8,496 nt of DNA from JBMOMT01 sp049324835 (GTDB lineage: Bacteria > Chloroflexota > Anaerolineae > CAYNKW01): positions 1-8,496 of the forward strand of contig JBMOMT010000054.1 of the NCBI GenBank assembly GCA_049324835.1. Direction: 5' to 3'. Within the stretch, counting starts at the first letter, position 1, and every line of letters begins with the position of its first letter. Shown one piece after another: positions 1-6,774 of the stretch. The notes beneath the pieces were generated by a model that saw nothing but the letters and a program-made list of their open reading frames with translations, ran no database searches and was not told the DNA's origin. Both the position numbers and the translations under genes were made by a program.

Positions 1-1099
<1,099 letters not shown>

Positions 1100-1103
<4 letters not shown>

Positions 1104-1201
1104 CCAGCAAACGTTCGAACCCGGATTTTATTCCCATTCCACCGCCACCACCCCCGCCGCCCCCGCCGCCGCCGCCCCCGCCGCCGCCCCCGCTGCCCTG
1201 A
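1100..1201 (+). CDS. Polyproline micro-ORF (33 aa), unknown function
   Basis: I do not recognise this as a known gene. The frame begins with ATG in a 4-base ATGA overlap with the ligase stop and is preceded by a near-perfect ribosome binding site at 5-base spacing. It encodes the 13-residue head MTSKRSNPDFIPI, then 18 consecutive prolines, then Leu-Pro and TGA. There is no signal peptide or membrane segment. Polyproline runs stall ribosomes and need elongation factor P, so translation of this peptide would be slow by established knowledge. Possible explanations: a genuine small protein coupled to the ligase, a stalling element, or the start of a longer gene put out of frame by slippage in the CCG/CCC tract. 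One extra base in the tract would give an Ala/Pro-rich tail ending at the TGA of 1246-1248 instead. A sequencing or assembly error in the repeat is also possible. Confidence 0.5.
1139..1192 (+). repeat. CCG/CCC/CCA low-complexity tract (54 bp, proline codons)
   Basis: The tract consists only of CCN codons: mostly CCG and CCC with three CCA near its left end. Four runs of five C occur at 1151-1155, 1160-1164, 1175-1179 and 1187-1191, separated by 4, 10 and 7 bases. On the minus strand these are four G5 runs, a pattern compatible with a G-quadruplex. Trinucleotide tracts of this kind are prone to replication slippage. Confidence 0.9.
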
Positions 1202-1267
1202 CGCAGCTTTCAGGGGTAGATTTTTCTGCGTCACCCAATCCACCCTGAGACAGGGATGCGGCGGACT

Positions 1268-1283
1268 CCCAAACTCGTTTGGG
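1268..1283 (+). terminator. Small perfect hairpin, possible weak terminator
   Basis: CCCAAA, loop CTCG, TTTGGG form a perfect 6-bp stem with a tetraloop. It lies about 65 bases after the polyproline frame, where the ligase transcript should end. It lacks a following T-run (TCTGCCC follows), so it is not a classical intrinsic terminator and the call is tentative. Confidence 0.3.
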
Positions 1284-1353
1284 TCTGCCCAACACGTTGT
1301 CCTCAGCGTTCAGAAAACGTAACCGTCTAACCCGGCCAGGCCAGAGCCAAACC

Positions 1354-1425
1354 GTTTCGAACCACCAAAGACACAAAGGGCATCTCGTTTCCTTCCCTTG
1401 TGCTCTTTGGCCTGGGTGGTGAAAC
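1354..1425. repeat. Long imperfect inverted repeat in intergenic DNA
   Basis: The left arm (1354-1380) contains GTTTC, ACCACC, AAAG, CACAA and GGG in order; the right arm (1395-1425) carries the complements CCC, TTGTG, CTTT, GGTGGT and GAAAC in reverse order, with small bulges and a 6-base insertion. The central loop is 14 bases (1381-1394). It could fold into a long stem as RNA or cruciform DNA. There is no T-run after it. It may be a dispersed intergenic repeat, a transcript end, or a small structured RNA; the window holds only one copy. Confidence 0.55.
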
Positions 1426-1482
1426 CCTTGTCGAACGATCAAGAATTCACGAGTTGATGGCTGCGACGCCAGCCCACATCAC

Positions 1483-1511
1483 TTGTCGTCGATCTGTATT
1501 GGGAGTATAAT
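1483..1511 (+). promoter_or_regulatory. Sigma-70-type promoter of the lysA operon
   Basis: TTGTCG (1483-1488), a 17-base spacer, then a consensus TATAAT (1506-1511). Transcription would start near 1518, leaving an untranslated leader of about 36 bases before the lysA ATG at 1554. The -10 box is flanked by a small dyad, GGGA (1501-1504) and TCCC (1511-1514), which might be an operator. The leader is too short for a lysine riboswitch. Confidence 0.7.
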
Positions 1512-1553
1512 CCCCTCGTTGTTATCCCCCCGCAAACGGAGCGAGAAGAACCA

Positions 1554-2894
1554 ATGAAGCCACCCTTGAATCTGGCGCTTTTTCCGGACACGGCCACCAT
1601 CTCTGCCAGCGGCCACCTGAACATCGGCGGGCTGGATGCGACAGAGCTGGCGGCACAATTCGGCACGCCGCTCTACGTCTATGACGAAACCACCATCCGC
1701 GCCCGCTGCCGCGCCTATCACCATGCCCTGACCGCCCATTACCCGGCTCCGGGCGAGGCGGCTTATGCCGGCAAGGCCCTGCTCTGCACCGCCATGGCCC
1801 AACTGGCCGCCCAGGAAAACATGGGCCTGGATGTCGTTTCTGGCGGCGAGCTGCACGTGGCGTTGCACGCCGGTTTTCCGGCGAGCCGCATCCACTTTCA
1901 CGGCAACAACAAATCGCCGGCAGAACTGGCCTTTGCCCTGGCTGCAGGTGTGGGGCGCATCGTGGTAGACAGCTTTTTCGAGCTGGACACGCTGGGCCGT
2001 CTGGCCGCAGAACGTAACACTGTGGCCGCCATCTGGCTGCGTCTCTCGCCCAACGTCGACGCCCATACCCACGTCTATCGCAAAACCGGCCTGCTCGATT
2101 CAAAATTCGGCTTTGCTCTGGCCACCGGCGATGCCAGCCGCGCCGCCTTCCAGGCGCTGCAACACCCCCACCTGTCATTGACCGGCCTGCACACACACAT
2201 CGGTTCTGGCATTTACGAGATCGCACCCTACCTCCAGACCATTGCCGTCCTGCTCGAGTTTGCCGCCGAACTGCGCGCCCATGGCCTGGAACTGCGCGAA
2301 CTGAGCCCCGGCGGCGGCCTGGGTGTGCCTTATGTCGTATCCGATCCGGCAGCGCCCATCGAACCCTACGTGCAGGCAGTGAGCCAGGCAGTGGTGGCTG
2401 GCTGTGGCCAAAACGGACTGCCCCTGCCCTACCTGGTACTGGAGCCGGGGCGCAGCATCGTGGGCCAGGCGGGCGTGGCGTTGTACACCGTCGGCGCGAA
2501 AAAACACATCCCCGGCGTGCGCACCTATCTCAGCGTCGATGGCGGCATGGCCGACAACCTCCGTCCGGCCCTGTACGGCGCACGCTATAGCGCCATCCTG
2601 GCCAACAAAGCCGATCATCCCCCCGCCGAAACGGTCACCATCGCCGGCAAATTCTGCGAAAGCGGCGACGTGCTCATCCACGATCTACCGCTGCCCCAGG
2701 CCGAACCCGGCGATGTCCTGGCCGTGCCGGTCTGCGGCGCCTACAATCTGGCCATGAGCAGCAACTACAACCAGGCCCCACGCCCGGCCGCGCTGTTGGT
2801 GCGGAACGGGCAGGCCCACCTCATCCTGCGCCGCGAAACCTACGACGACCTCACCCACCGCGACCGGCCACTGCCAAAAGAGTGGTGCGCGTGA
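1554..2894 (+). CDS. lysA: Diaminopimelate decarboxylase
   Basis: This PLP-dependent cytoplasmic enzyme converts meso-diaminopimelate to L-lysine and CO2, the last step of the lysine pathway. The 446-residue length suits the family. Visible fold type III alanine-racemase/decarboxylase motifs: the PLP-binding lysine in YAGKALLC (K74), LDVVSGGEL (92-100), FHGNNKS (115-121), the HIGS loop (215-218), SPGGGLG (251-257, phosphate binding), EPGR (297-300), VDGGM (328-332), the active-site CESGD (368-372, Cys368) and GAY (395-397). All key residues are present. The ATG at 1554 is chosen because it lies about 36 bases after a strong promoter start point; the ribosome site is modest (GGAG and GAGAAG upstream). 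The stop overlaps the next gene's GTG by 4 bases, making it the first gene of a three-gene operon. A related decarboxylase specificity is possible, but the CES motif and overall pattern favour diaminopimelate. Confidence 0.95.
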   Translation: MKPPLNLALFPDTATISASGHLNIGGLDATELAAQFGTPLYVYDETTIRARCRAYHHALTAHYPAPGEAAYAGKALLCTAMAQLAAQENMGLDVVSGGELHVALHAGFPASRIHFHGNNKSPAELAFALAAGVGRIVVDSFFELDTLGRLAAERNTVAAIWLRLSPNVDAHTHVYRKTGLLDSKFGFALATGDASRAAFQALQHPHLSLTGLHTHIGSGIYEIAPYLQTIAVLLEFAAELRAHGLELRELSPGGGLGVPYVVSDPAAPIEPYVQAVSQAVVAGCGQNGLPLPYLVLEPGRSIVGQAGVALYTVGAKKHIPGVRTYLSVDGGMADNLRPALYGARYSAILANKADHPPAETVTIAGKFCESGDVLIHDLPLPQAEPGDVLAVPVCGAYNLAMSSNYNQAPRPAALLVRNGQAHLILRRETYDDLTHRDRPLPKEWCA

Positions 2895-3796
2895 CCGCCT
2901 CTATCGTGGTGGGACTGGGCGAGTTGTTGTGGGATCTGCTGCCCGGCGGCCGGCTGCCGGGCGGCGCGCCGGCCAATTTCGCCTATCACGCCGCCGTTCT
3001 GGGCGACCACGGCATTGTGGCCAGCCGCGTGGGAACCGATCCACCAGGTGAGGACATCTGCGCCTGCCTGACCGCCCAGGGACTCACCACCCACCACGTG
3101 CAACGCGATCCACACCGACCCACCGGCACGGTCCAGGTGCAACTTGAGGCCGATGGCCAGCCGAGGTTCACCATCGCCGAGGATGCCGCCTGGGATGCCC
3201 TGGCCTGGAACGACGACTGGGCCGGGCTGGCGGCCCAGGCCGATGCCGTCTGCTTTGGCGCGCTGGCCCAACGCTCGGCGGCATCACGCGAGACGATCCA
3301 ACGTTTCCTGCGCGCCACACGGCCCGAGGCCGTGCGCCTGTTCGATGTCAACCTGCGCCAGCACTACCACACCCCAGACACCGTGGATATCTCGCTGCGC
3401 CGGGCAACGATGGCCAAACTCAACGACGTGGAACTGCGGCAGGTGGCCCATTTCCTGGGGCTGGCAGTCGATCCGGAAGCTGGAGAACTAGAGTTGGCCC
3501 GCTGCCTGCTCCAGACTTACGATCTGGCGCTCGTGTGCCTGACGCGCGGCGCGCGCGGCAGCCTGCTCGTCACCGAACAGCAAGCTGTTTCGCACCCCGG
3601 CTTTGCGGTGCGAGTCGTCAGCAGCGTCGGCGCCGGCGACGCTTTTGCGGCTGCGGTGGTGCATCACTGGCTGCGAGGCGCGTCGTTAACGGTCATAGCC
3701 GAGGCAGCCAATCGGCTGGGAGCCTACGTGGCCACACAGGCCGGCGGCATGCCTCCCGTCCCGGCCACCGTGCTCAATCAGGTGTGGCAACCATGA
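2891..3796 (+). CDS. PfkB-family carbohydrate kinase, fructokinase-like
   Basis: The enzyme transfers phosphate from ATP to a sugar or sugar-like alcohol in the cytoplasm; fructose is the likeliest substrate by resemblance. The 301-residue length is normal for ribokinase-fold enzymes. Visible signs: the N-terminal strand and substrate region GLGELLWDLLPGG followed by GGAPANFAYHAAVLG (about 24-38, PfkB signature 1 area), the FDVNLRQ strand (151-157), KLNDVEL (176-182), TRGARGS (218-224), and the signature 2 VSSVGAGDAFAAA (243-255) with the catalytic base Asp250. GTG at 2891 is preferred because it overlaps the lysA stop as GTGA and has AAAAGAG (2876-2882) at 8-base spacing; an in-frame GTG at 2882 is an alternative giving 304 residues but would have the ribosome site directly against it. 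The 3' end overlaps the transporter start (ATGA). The link to lysine synthesis is not obvious. Confidence 0.9.
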   Translation: MTASIVVGLGELLWDLLPGGRLPGGAPANFAYHAAVLGDHGIVASRVGTDPPGEDICACLTAQGLTTHHVQRDPHRPTGTVQVQLEADGQPRFTIAEDAAWDALAWNDDWAGLAAQADAVCFGALAQRSAASRETIQRFLRATRPEAVRLFDVNLRQHYHTPDTVDISLRRATMAKLNDVELRQVAHFLGLAVDPEAGELELARCLLQTYDLALVCLTRGARGSLLVTEQQAVSHPGFAVRVVSSVGAGDAFAAAVVHHWLRGASLTVIAEAANRLGAYVATQAGGMPPVPATVLNQVWQP

Positions 3797-4689
3797 ATCT
3801 GGCGGTGGCGAGATCGTCTCCCATTCGCAGAGGCTACCTGCTGGGTATCGCCTCCAGCGCGTCCATGGGCCTGATTTTCATCTTTAGCAAGGCCGCGCTG
3901 GCAACGCTCAATCGAGAGACGTTGGCGCCGCTGTTGTATTTCGCCAGCCTGTTGATGGCGCTGGCCTACCTGATTCTCACCGAACAGGTGCACAGTCTCC
4001 TCATTCCCCGCCGGCTCTGGTTACCCATTCTGCTCATGGGCCTGTTCAACAGCATCGGGGCCATCGCCTTTTTCTGGGAGATCCAGGTCACCGATCCCAC
4101 ACTCATCTCGTTTTTCGGGCGCATGGAGCCGGTCTACACTGTCGTTTGGGGCACACTATTTTTGAACGAGCGGTTGAATCGACGTGAGATGCTGGGCATT
4201 GTGGTCACGCTGGGTGGCGCCCTGCTCATCACCTACGCTTCCGGGCAGATCGTGCTGCAGGCTTTTTTGCTGTCCATTTTCGTAGAGACGCTTTTCTTCT
4301 CGCTGGGTATTCTGGTCACCAAGCTGACCCTGGAGCGTGCGGCAACACCGGGCGCACTGGTGAGTTATCGCTCGCTGTTGATGTGCCTCTTTACCGCTGC
4401 TTATGCACTCATCGCCGGTAAATGGACCTCACCTCATCCCAGGGAACTGCTGCTCATCGGCGGCGGGGCCTTCTTTGGCCCTTTTCTCTCCTGGCTGTTG
4501 CTGATGATCGCCCTGACGCATGCCGACACCTCCAAACTGGCCATCATCCGCAACCTGCAGCCGCTGTTTGTGGTGCTGTACAGTCTGGTTATTTTGGGCA
4601 CCGCGCCCACGTCGCGCCAGATGCTCGGCGGCGCAGCGACCGTCGCCGGGGTGCTGCTCATCCTCTCTGCAAGAGCTCCAAAAGAGTAG
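3793..4689 (+). CDS. EamA/DMT-superfamily transporter (10 predicted membrane spans)
   Basis: This is an inner-membrane permease of the drug/metabolite transporter superfamily; members move amino acids, nucleotide sugars or other small metabolites, often outward. The 298 residues contain about ten hydrophobic segments (roughly 14-34, 43-63, 76-96, 104-124, 132-150, 155-175, 187-208, 219-241, 247-268, 276-293), the usual two repeated EamA halves. Each half ends with the family pattern of a conserved span, a short polar loop and a glycine-rich last span: MEPVYTVVWGTLFLNERL then GIVVTLGGALL (111-145), and NLQPLFVVLYSLVILG then GGAATVAGVLLI (254-290). The ATG at 3793 is chosen over a longer upstream frame because it makes an ATGA overlap with the kinase stop and starts just before the first span. 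Being third in an operon with lysA suggests, but does not prove, an amino acid or related metabolite as cargo. Confidence 0.9.
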   Translation: MNLAVARSSPIRRGYLLGIASSASMGLIFIFSKAALATLNRETLAPLLYFASLLMALAYLILTEQVHSLLIPRRLWLPILLMGLFNSIGAIAFFWEIQVTDPTLISFFGRMEPVYTVVWGTLFLNERLNRREMLGIVVTLGGALLITYASGQIVLQAFLLSIFVETLFFSLGILVTKLTLERAATPGALVSYRSLLMCLFTAAYALIAGKWTSPHPRELLLIGGGAFFGPFLSWLLLMIALTHADTSKLAIIRNLQPLFVVLYSLVILGTAPTSRQMLGGAATVAGVLLILSARAPKE

Positions 4690-4715
4690 ACAAAAAAACC
4701 CGCTTGCGCTATAAT
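4687..4715 (+). promoter_or_regulatory. Sigma-70-type promoter for the glycosyltransferase gene
   Basis: TAGACA (4687-4692, five of six matches to TTGACA), a 17-base spacer and a perfect TATAAT (4710-4715). The first three bases of the -35 box are the TAG stop of the transporter gene. The predicted start near 4722 leaves a leader of about 22 bases before the ATG at 4744. No terminator separates this gene from the upstream operon, so read-through is also possible. Confidence 0.7.
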
Positions 4716-4743
4716 TGCCGGGTGGGGGTCAAGAGGGAAGCAG

Positions 4744-6630
4744 ATGGAGACGCATCGCACGACCAGAGCGCCAAAAAAATGGCCCCTCGCCGCGCTGCTC
4801 GTGGTGGCGTGCTGGCTGGCCTTTGCACTCCGGCTCTACCAACTGCCCGAGCCGGCATTACGTTGGGATGAGGGCTGGACCATCGCCCATGGTCGTCTGC
4901 CCTGGGGCGAGTTGATACGCATCGCCGCCCTGGAATGGCATCCTCCGCTGTTTTACCTCTTGTTCAAGCTGTGGCTGTCGCTCGTGGGGCCATCGAGTTT
5001 TGCTGTGCGCTACCTGGCCGTGCTGGCCGGGGTGCTCAGCGTGCCCCTGGCCTGCATCGCCGCCCGCGCCTGGTCGGGCAGTCAGCGCACGGCCCTGCTG
5101 GCAGCCATGTACGCCGCCAGCGCGCCGTTGCTGGTCTATTACGGCCAGGTGAACCGCATGTACGCCTGGACACCGCTGGGCACACTGCTGGCAACCTGGG
5201 CCCTTTTGCGGGCCACTGCATCGTCCCGGCCGCCGCGCCGCCGGATCGTGCTCGCCGGGTTGACGGCGGCCCTGGCGCTGTATCTGCTCTACTACAGCCT
5301 GTGGGCCATCGTTGCGCTTTATGCCTACGTGCTGATCACCCGCCGTCGGCAGTGGCGGGCAACGGTGACCGCGGCCCTGATCGCGCTGCTGCTGTTTGCG
5401 CCGTGGTTGATCTATACCGCCGGAACAGTGCAACAACGTTTTTACGCCACACCATCGCTGGCCGTATCGCTGCGACAGACGTGGGAAATGGTGGGGCCAT
5501 CGATATACGGCCTGGTTTTCGCCTTTGGGCGCGGCTGGGCCACGGTGTGGCTCACGGGCGGCCTGCTGCTGCTGGGCCTGCTGCTGGCGCCGCCGCGACA
5601 GTGGACGCCGTTTCTGTTGCCGCTGCTGGTGGTGGGTATCACCATCGGCGGCGTGGCCTATGGCGCCCAGGCGGTGCGTTTTTTCGCCGTGCGCCATTTT
5701 GTGCCCAGCGCGCCTTTTCTGGGACTGGGACTGGCCTGGGCGCTGGATCGGTTGGCCGCCCGCAGCCGGTTACTGGCCGCCGTGACCGTGATCGCGTTGG
5801 TGATCGCCTTCTGGCCCACCAGCAGCCAGTTCGTCTACGCCAAAACGCTGGAGGTGGTCGACCCGTTCGACCCGGCAGAAGACTGGCGTTATTTATCCTC
5901 CAGAATCCTGCCGGGCGATCTGGTTTTTTTCAACAATCTGGCCAAAGCCGGCTGGTACGAGCAGGCCCGCGCCGGCCAGGGTGCGCCGTGGTCCTACACC
6001 CTGCGCTGGGAGCCTATCGTCGAGCCGATGGAAACGGCCATCGTGCCGCGCATCGAGGCAGCCATGACACAGCACGAGCGGTTGTGGTTCGTGCTCTACA
6101 AAGGGGCCACCGGCCCCAACACCGACCTGCGAAACTGGCTGGCAGCCGACGAACGGTTGTATCCCACCTGGGAAGGCTGGACGGTCGATACACTCTTTTT
6201 GGGGTACGTGGCGCCCCACCAACCGCTGCTGCAAGCGCCGCTCCAGCCCACGCTGTTAGATCAGCCCATCCGGCTCACGACTGCCCGCTTCACCGGTATC
6301 GCCCGACCCGGCGGCGGCGTAGCGGTCGAGTTGACGTGGCAGATAGAGGAGGCGCTGGCGGTCGATGCCAAGGTGTTCGTGCACCTGGTCGGCCCCGATG
6401 GCGTTCTGGTGGCGCAGCACGATGCCCGGCCCGCCGGCGAGAACCGCCCCACCCAGACCCTTACGCCGGGCGAGACGATCCTGGATCGGCACGGCATCGG
6501 ACTGCCGGCGCAAATACCGGAGGCGCTGATCCTGCGCGTGGGGCTGTACGACGCCCGCACAGGCGAGCGTTTTCTCTGGCAGGACGGCAGCGATTTCGTG
6601 ACGCCTGGCACGGTGAGCGTGCGCCCATAA
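4744..6630 (+). CDS. Family 39-type membrane glycosyltransferase (ArnT/PMT-like) with C-terminal beta domain
   Basis: This is an integral membrane glycosyltransferase of the GT-C fold that would use a polyprenyl-phosphate sugar on the outer face of the membrane to modify a lipid, polysaccharide or protein. It has 628 residues. After a short basic N-terminus comes the first span (about 14-31), then the first outer loop with RWDEGWT (40-46), whose Asp-Glu pair (42-43) is the usual metal/catalytic position in this superfamily, and EWHPPLFYLL (64-73), the conserved HPP region. About ten further hydrophobic spans run to residue 357, including VRHFVPSAPFLGLGLA (316-331), the place of the family's RY..P motif. 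A soluble part follows (360-628); its end (about 508-620) looks like a beta-sandwich with FVHLVGPDG, TLTPGE and RVGLYDARTGE. The ribosome site AGAGGG lies about 6 bases before ATG. The donor and acceptor are unknown. Confidence 0.88.
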   Translation: METHRTTRAPKKWPLAALLVVACWLAFALRLYQLPEPALRWDEGWTIAHGRLPWGELIRIAALEWHPPLFYLLFKLWLSLVGPSSFAVRYLAVLAGVLSVPLACIAARAWSGSQRTALLAAMYAASAPLLVYYGQVNRMYAWTPLGTLLATWALLRATASSRPPRRRIVLAGLTAALALYLLYYSLWAIVALYAYVLITRRRQWRATVTAALIALLLFAPWLIYTAGTVQQRFYATPSLAVSLRQTWEMVGPSIYGLVFAFGRGWATVWLTGGLLLLGLLLAPPRQWTPFLLPLLVVGITIGGVAYGAQAVRFFAVRHFVPSAPFLGLGLAWALDRLAARSRLLAAVTVIALVIAFWPTSSQFVYAKTLEVVDPFDPAEDWRYLSSRILPGDLVFFNNLAKAGWYEQARAGQGAPWSYTLRWEPIVEPMETAIVPRIEAAMTQHERLWFVLYKGATGPNTDLRNWLAADERLYPTWEGWTVDTLFLGYVAPHQPLLQAPLQPTLLDQPIRLTTARFTGIARPGGGVAVELTWQIEEALAVDAKVFVHLVGPDGVLVAQHDARPAGENRPTQTLTPGETILDRHGIGLPAQIPEALILRVGLYDARTGERFLWQDGSDFVTPGTVSVRP

Positions 6631-6774
6631 TTTCCGCCTTAACGCAAGGTTTATCAAAGCTTGATCCAATCGACGGGTTATCTGTGCTAAAATGCTATTG
6701 CAAATCTTGAAACTGGGCGCTATCCCTCTCAGGATGAATGGCTTTGACCCCCACTCGAAACACGAGGTGAATGG
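6631..6774 (+). promoter_or_regulatory. Intergenic region with probable promoter of the kinase gene
   Basis: The clearest element is an extended -10 box, TGCTAAAAT, with TAAAAT at 6688-6693. TTGATC at 6661-6666 is a -35-like match, but the 21-base spacing is too long, so the extended -10 may be what matters. A short dyad ATCAA/TTGAT (6653-6657 and 6661-6665) lies just upstream and could bind a regulator. CCTT/AAGG (6637-6650 area) is too weak to call a terminator. The ribosome site GAGGTG (6764-6769) is 5 bases before the ATG at 6775. Confidence 0.5.

Larger units (their letters stand above)
1202..1482. other. Non-coding stretch between the ligase and lysA operons
   Basis: No convincing gene is seen here. 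Open frames are very short and have no good start signals, and base composition drops below that of the flanking coding DNA. I find no tRNA, no IS ends and no riboswitch that I can recognise. The stretch holds two inverted repeats (listed separately) and leads into the lysA promoter. An unrecognised small RNA or decayed gene cannot be excluded. Confidence 0.6.

Noticed and set aside
1512..1553. Lysine (L-box) riboswitch ahead of lysA
   Set aside because: The predicted leader is only about 36 bases, far too short for an L-box aptamer, which is well over 150 bases.
1479..2226. Minus-strand frames opposite lysA
   Set aside because: Both are antisense shadows of a gene with all its active-site motifs intact.
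3535..3792. N-terminal extension of the transporter into the sugar kinase gene
   Set aside because: The extra 86 residues are out-of-frame kinase sequence, Arg-rich and non-membrane; the ATG at 3793 with its ATGA overlap fits the family length.
4858..5697. 279-codon minus-strand frame across the glycosyltransferase
   Set aside because: It is Gln/Arg/Gly-rich, has no recognisable fold, and is antisense to a clear membrane protein.
4935..6710. 591-codon + strand frame overlapping the glycosyltransferase gene
   Set aside because: It lies almost entirely within the glycosyltransferase in another frame, reads as Arg/Ala/Gly/Pro-rich without hydrophobic pattern or motifs, and is a shadow caused by high GC at third positions.
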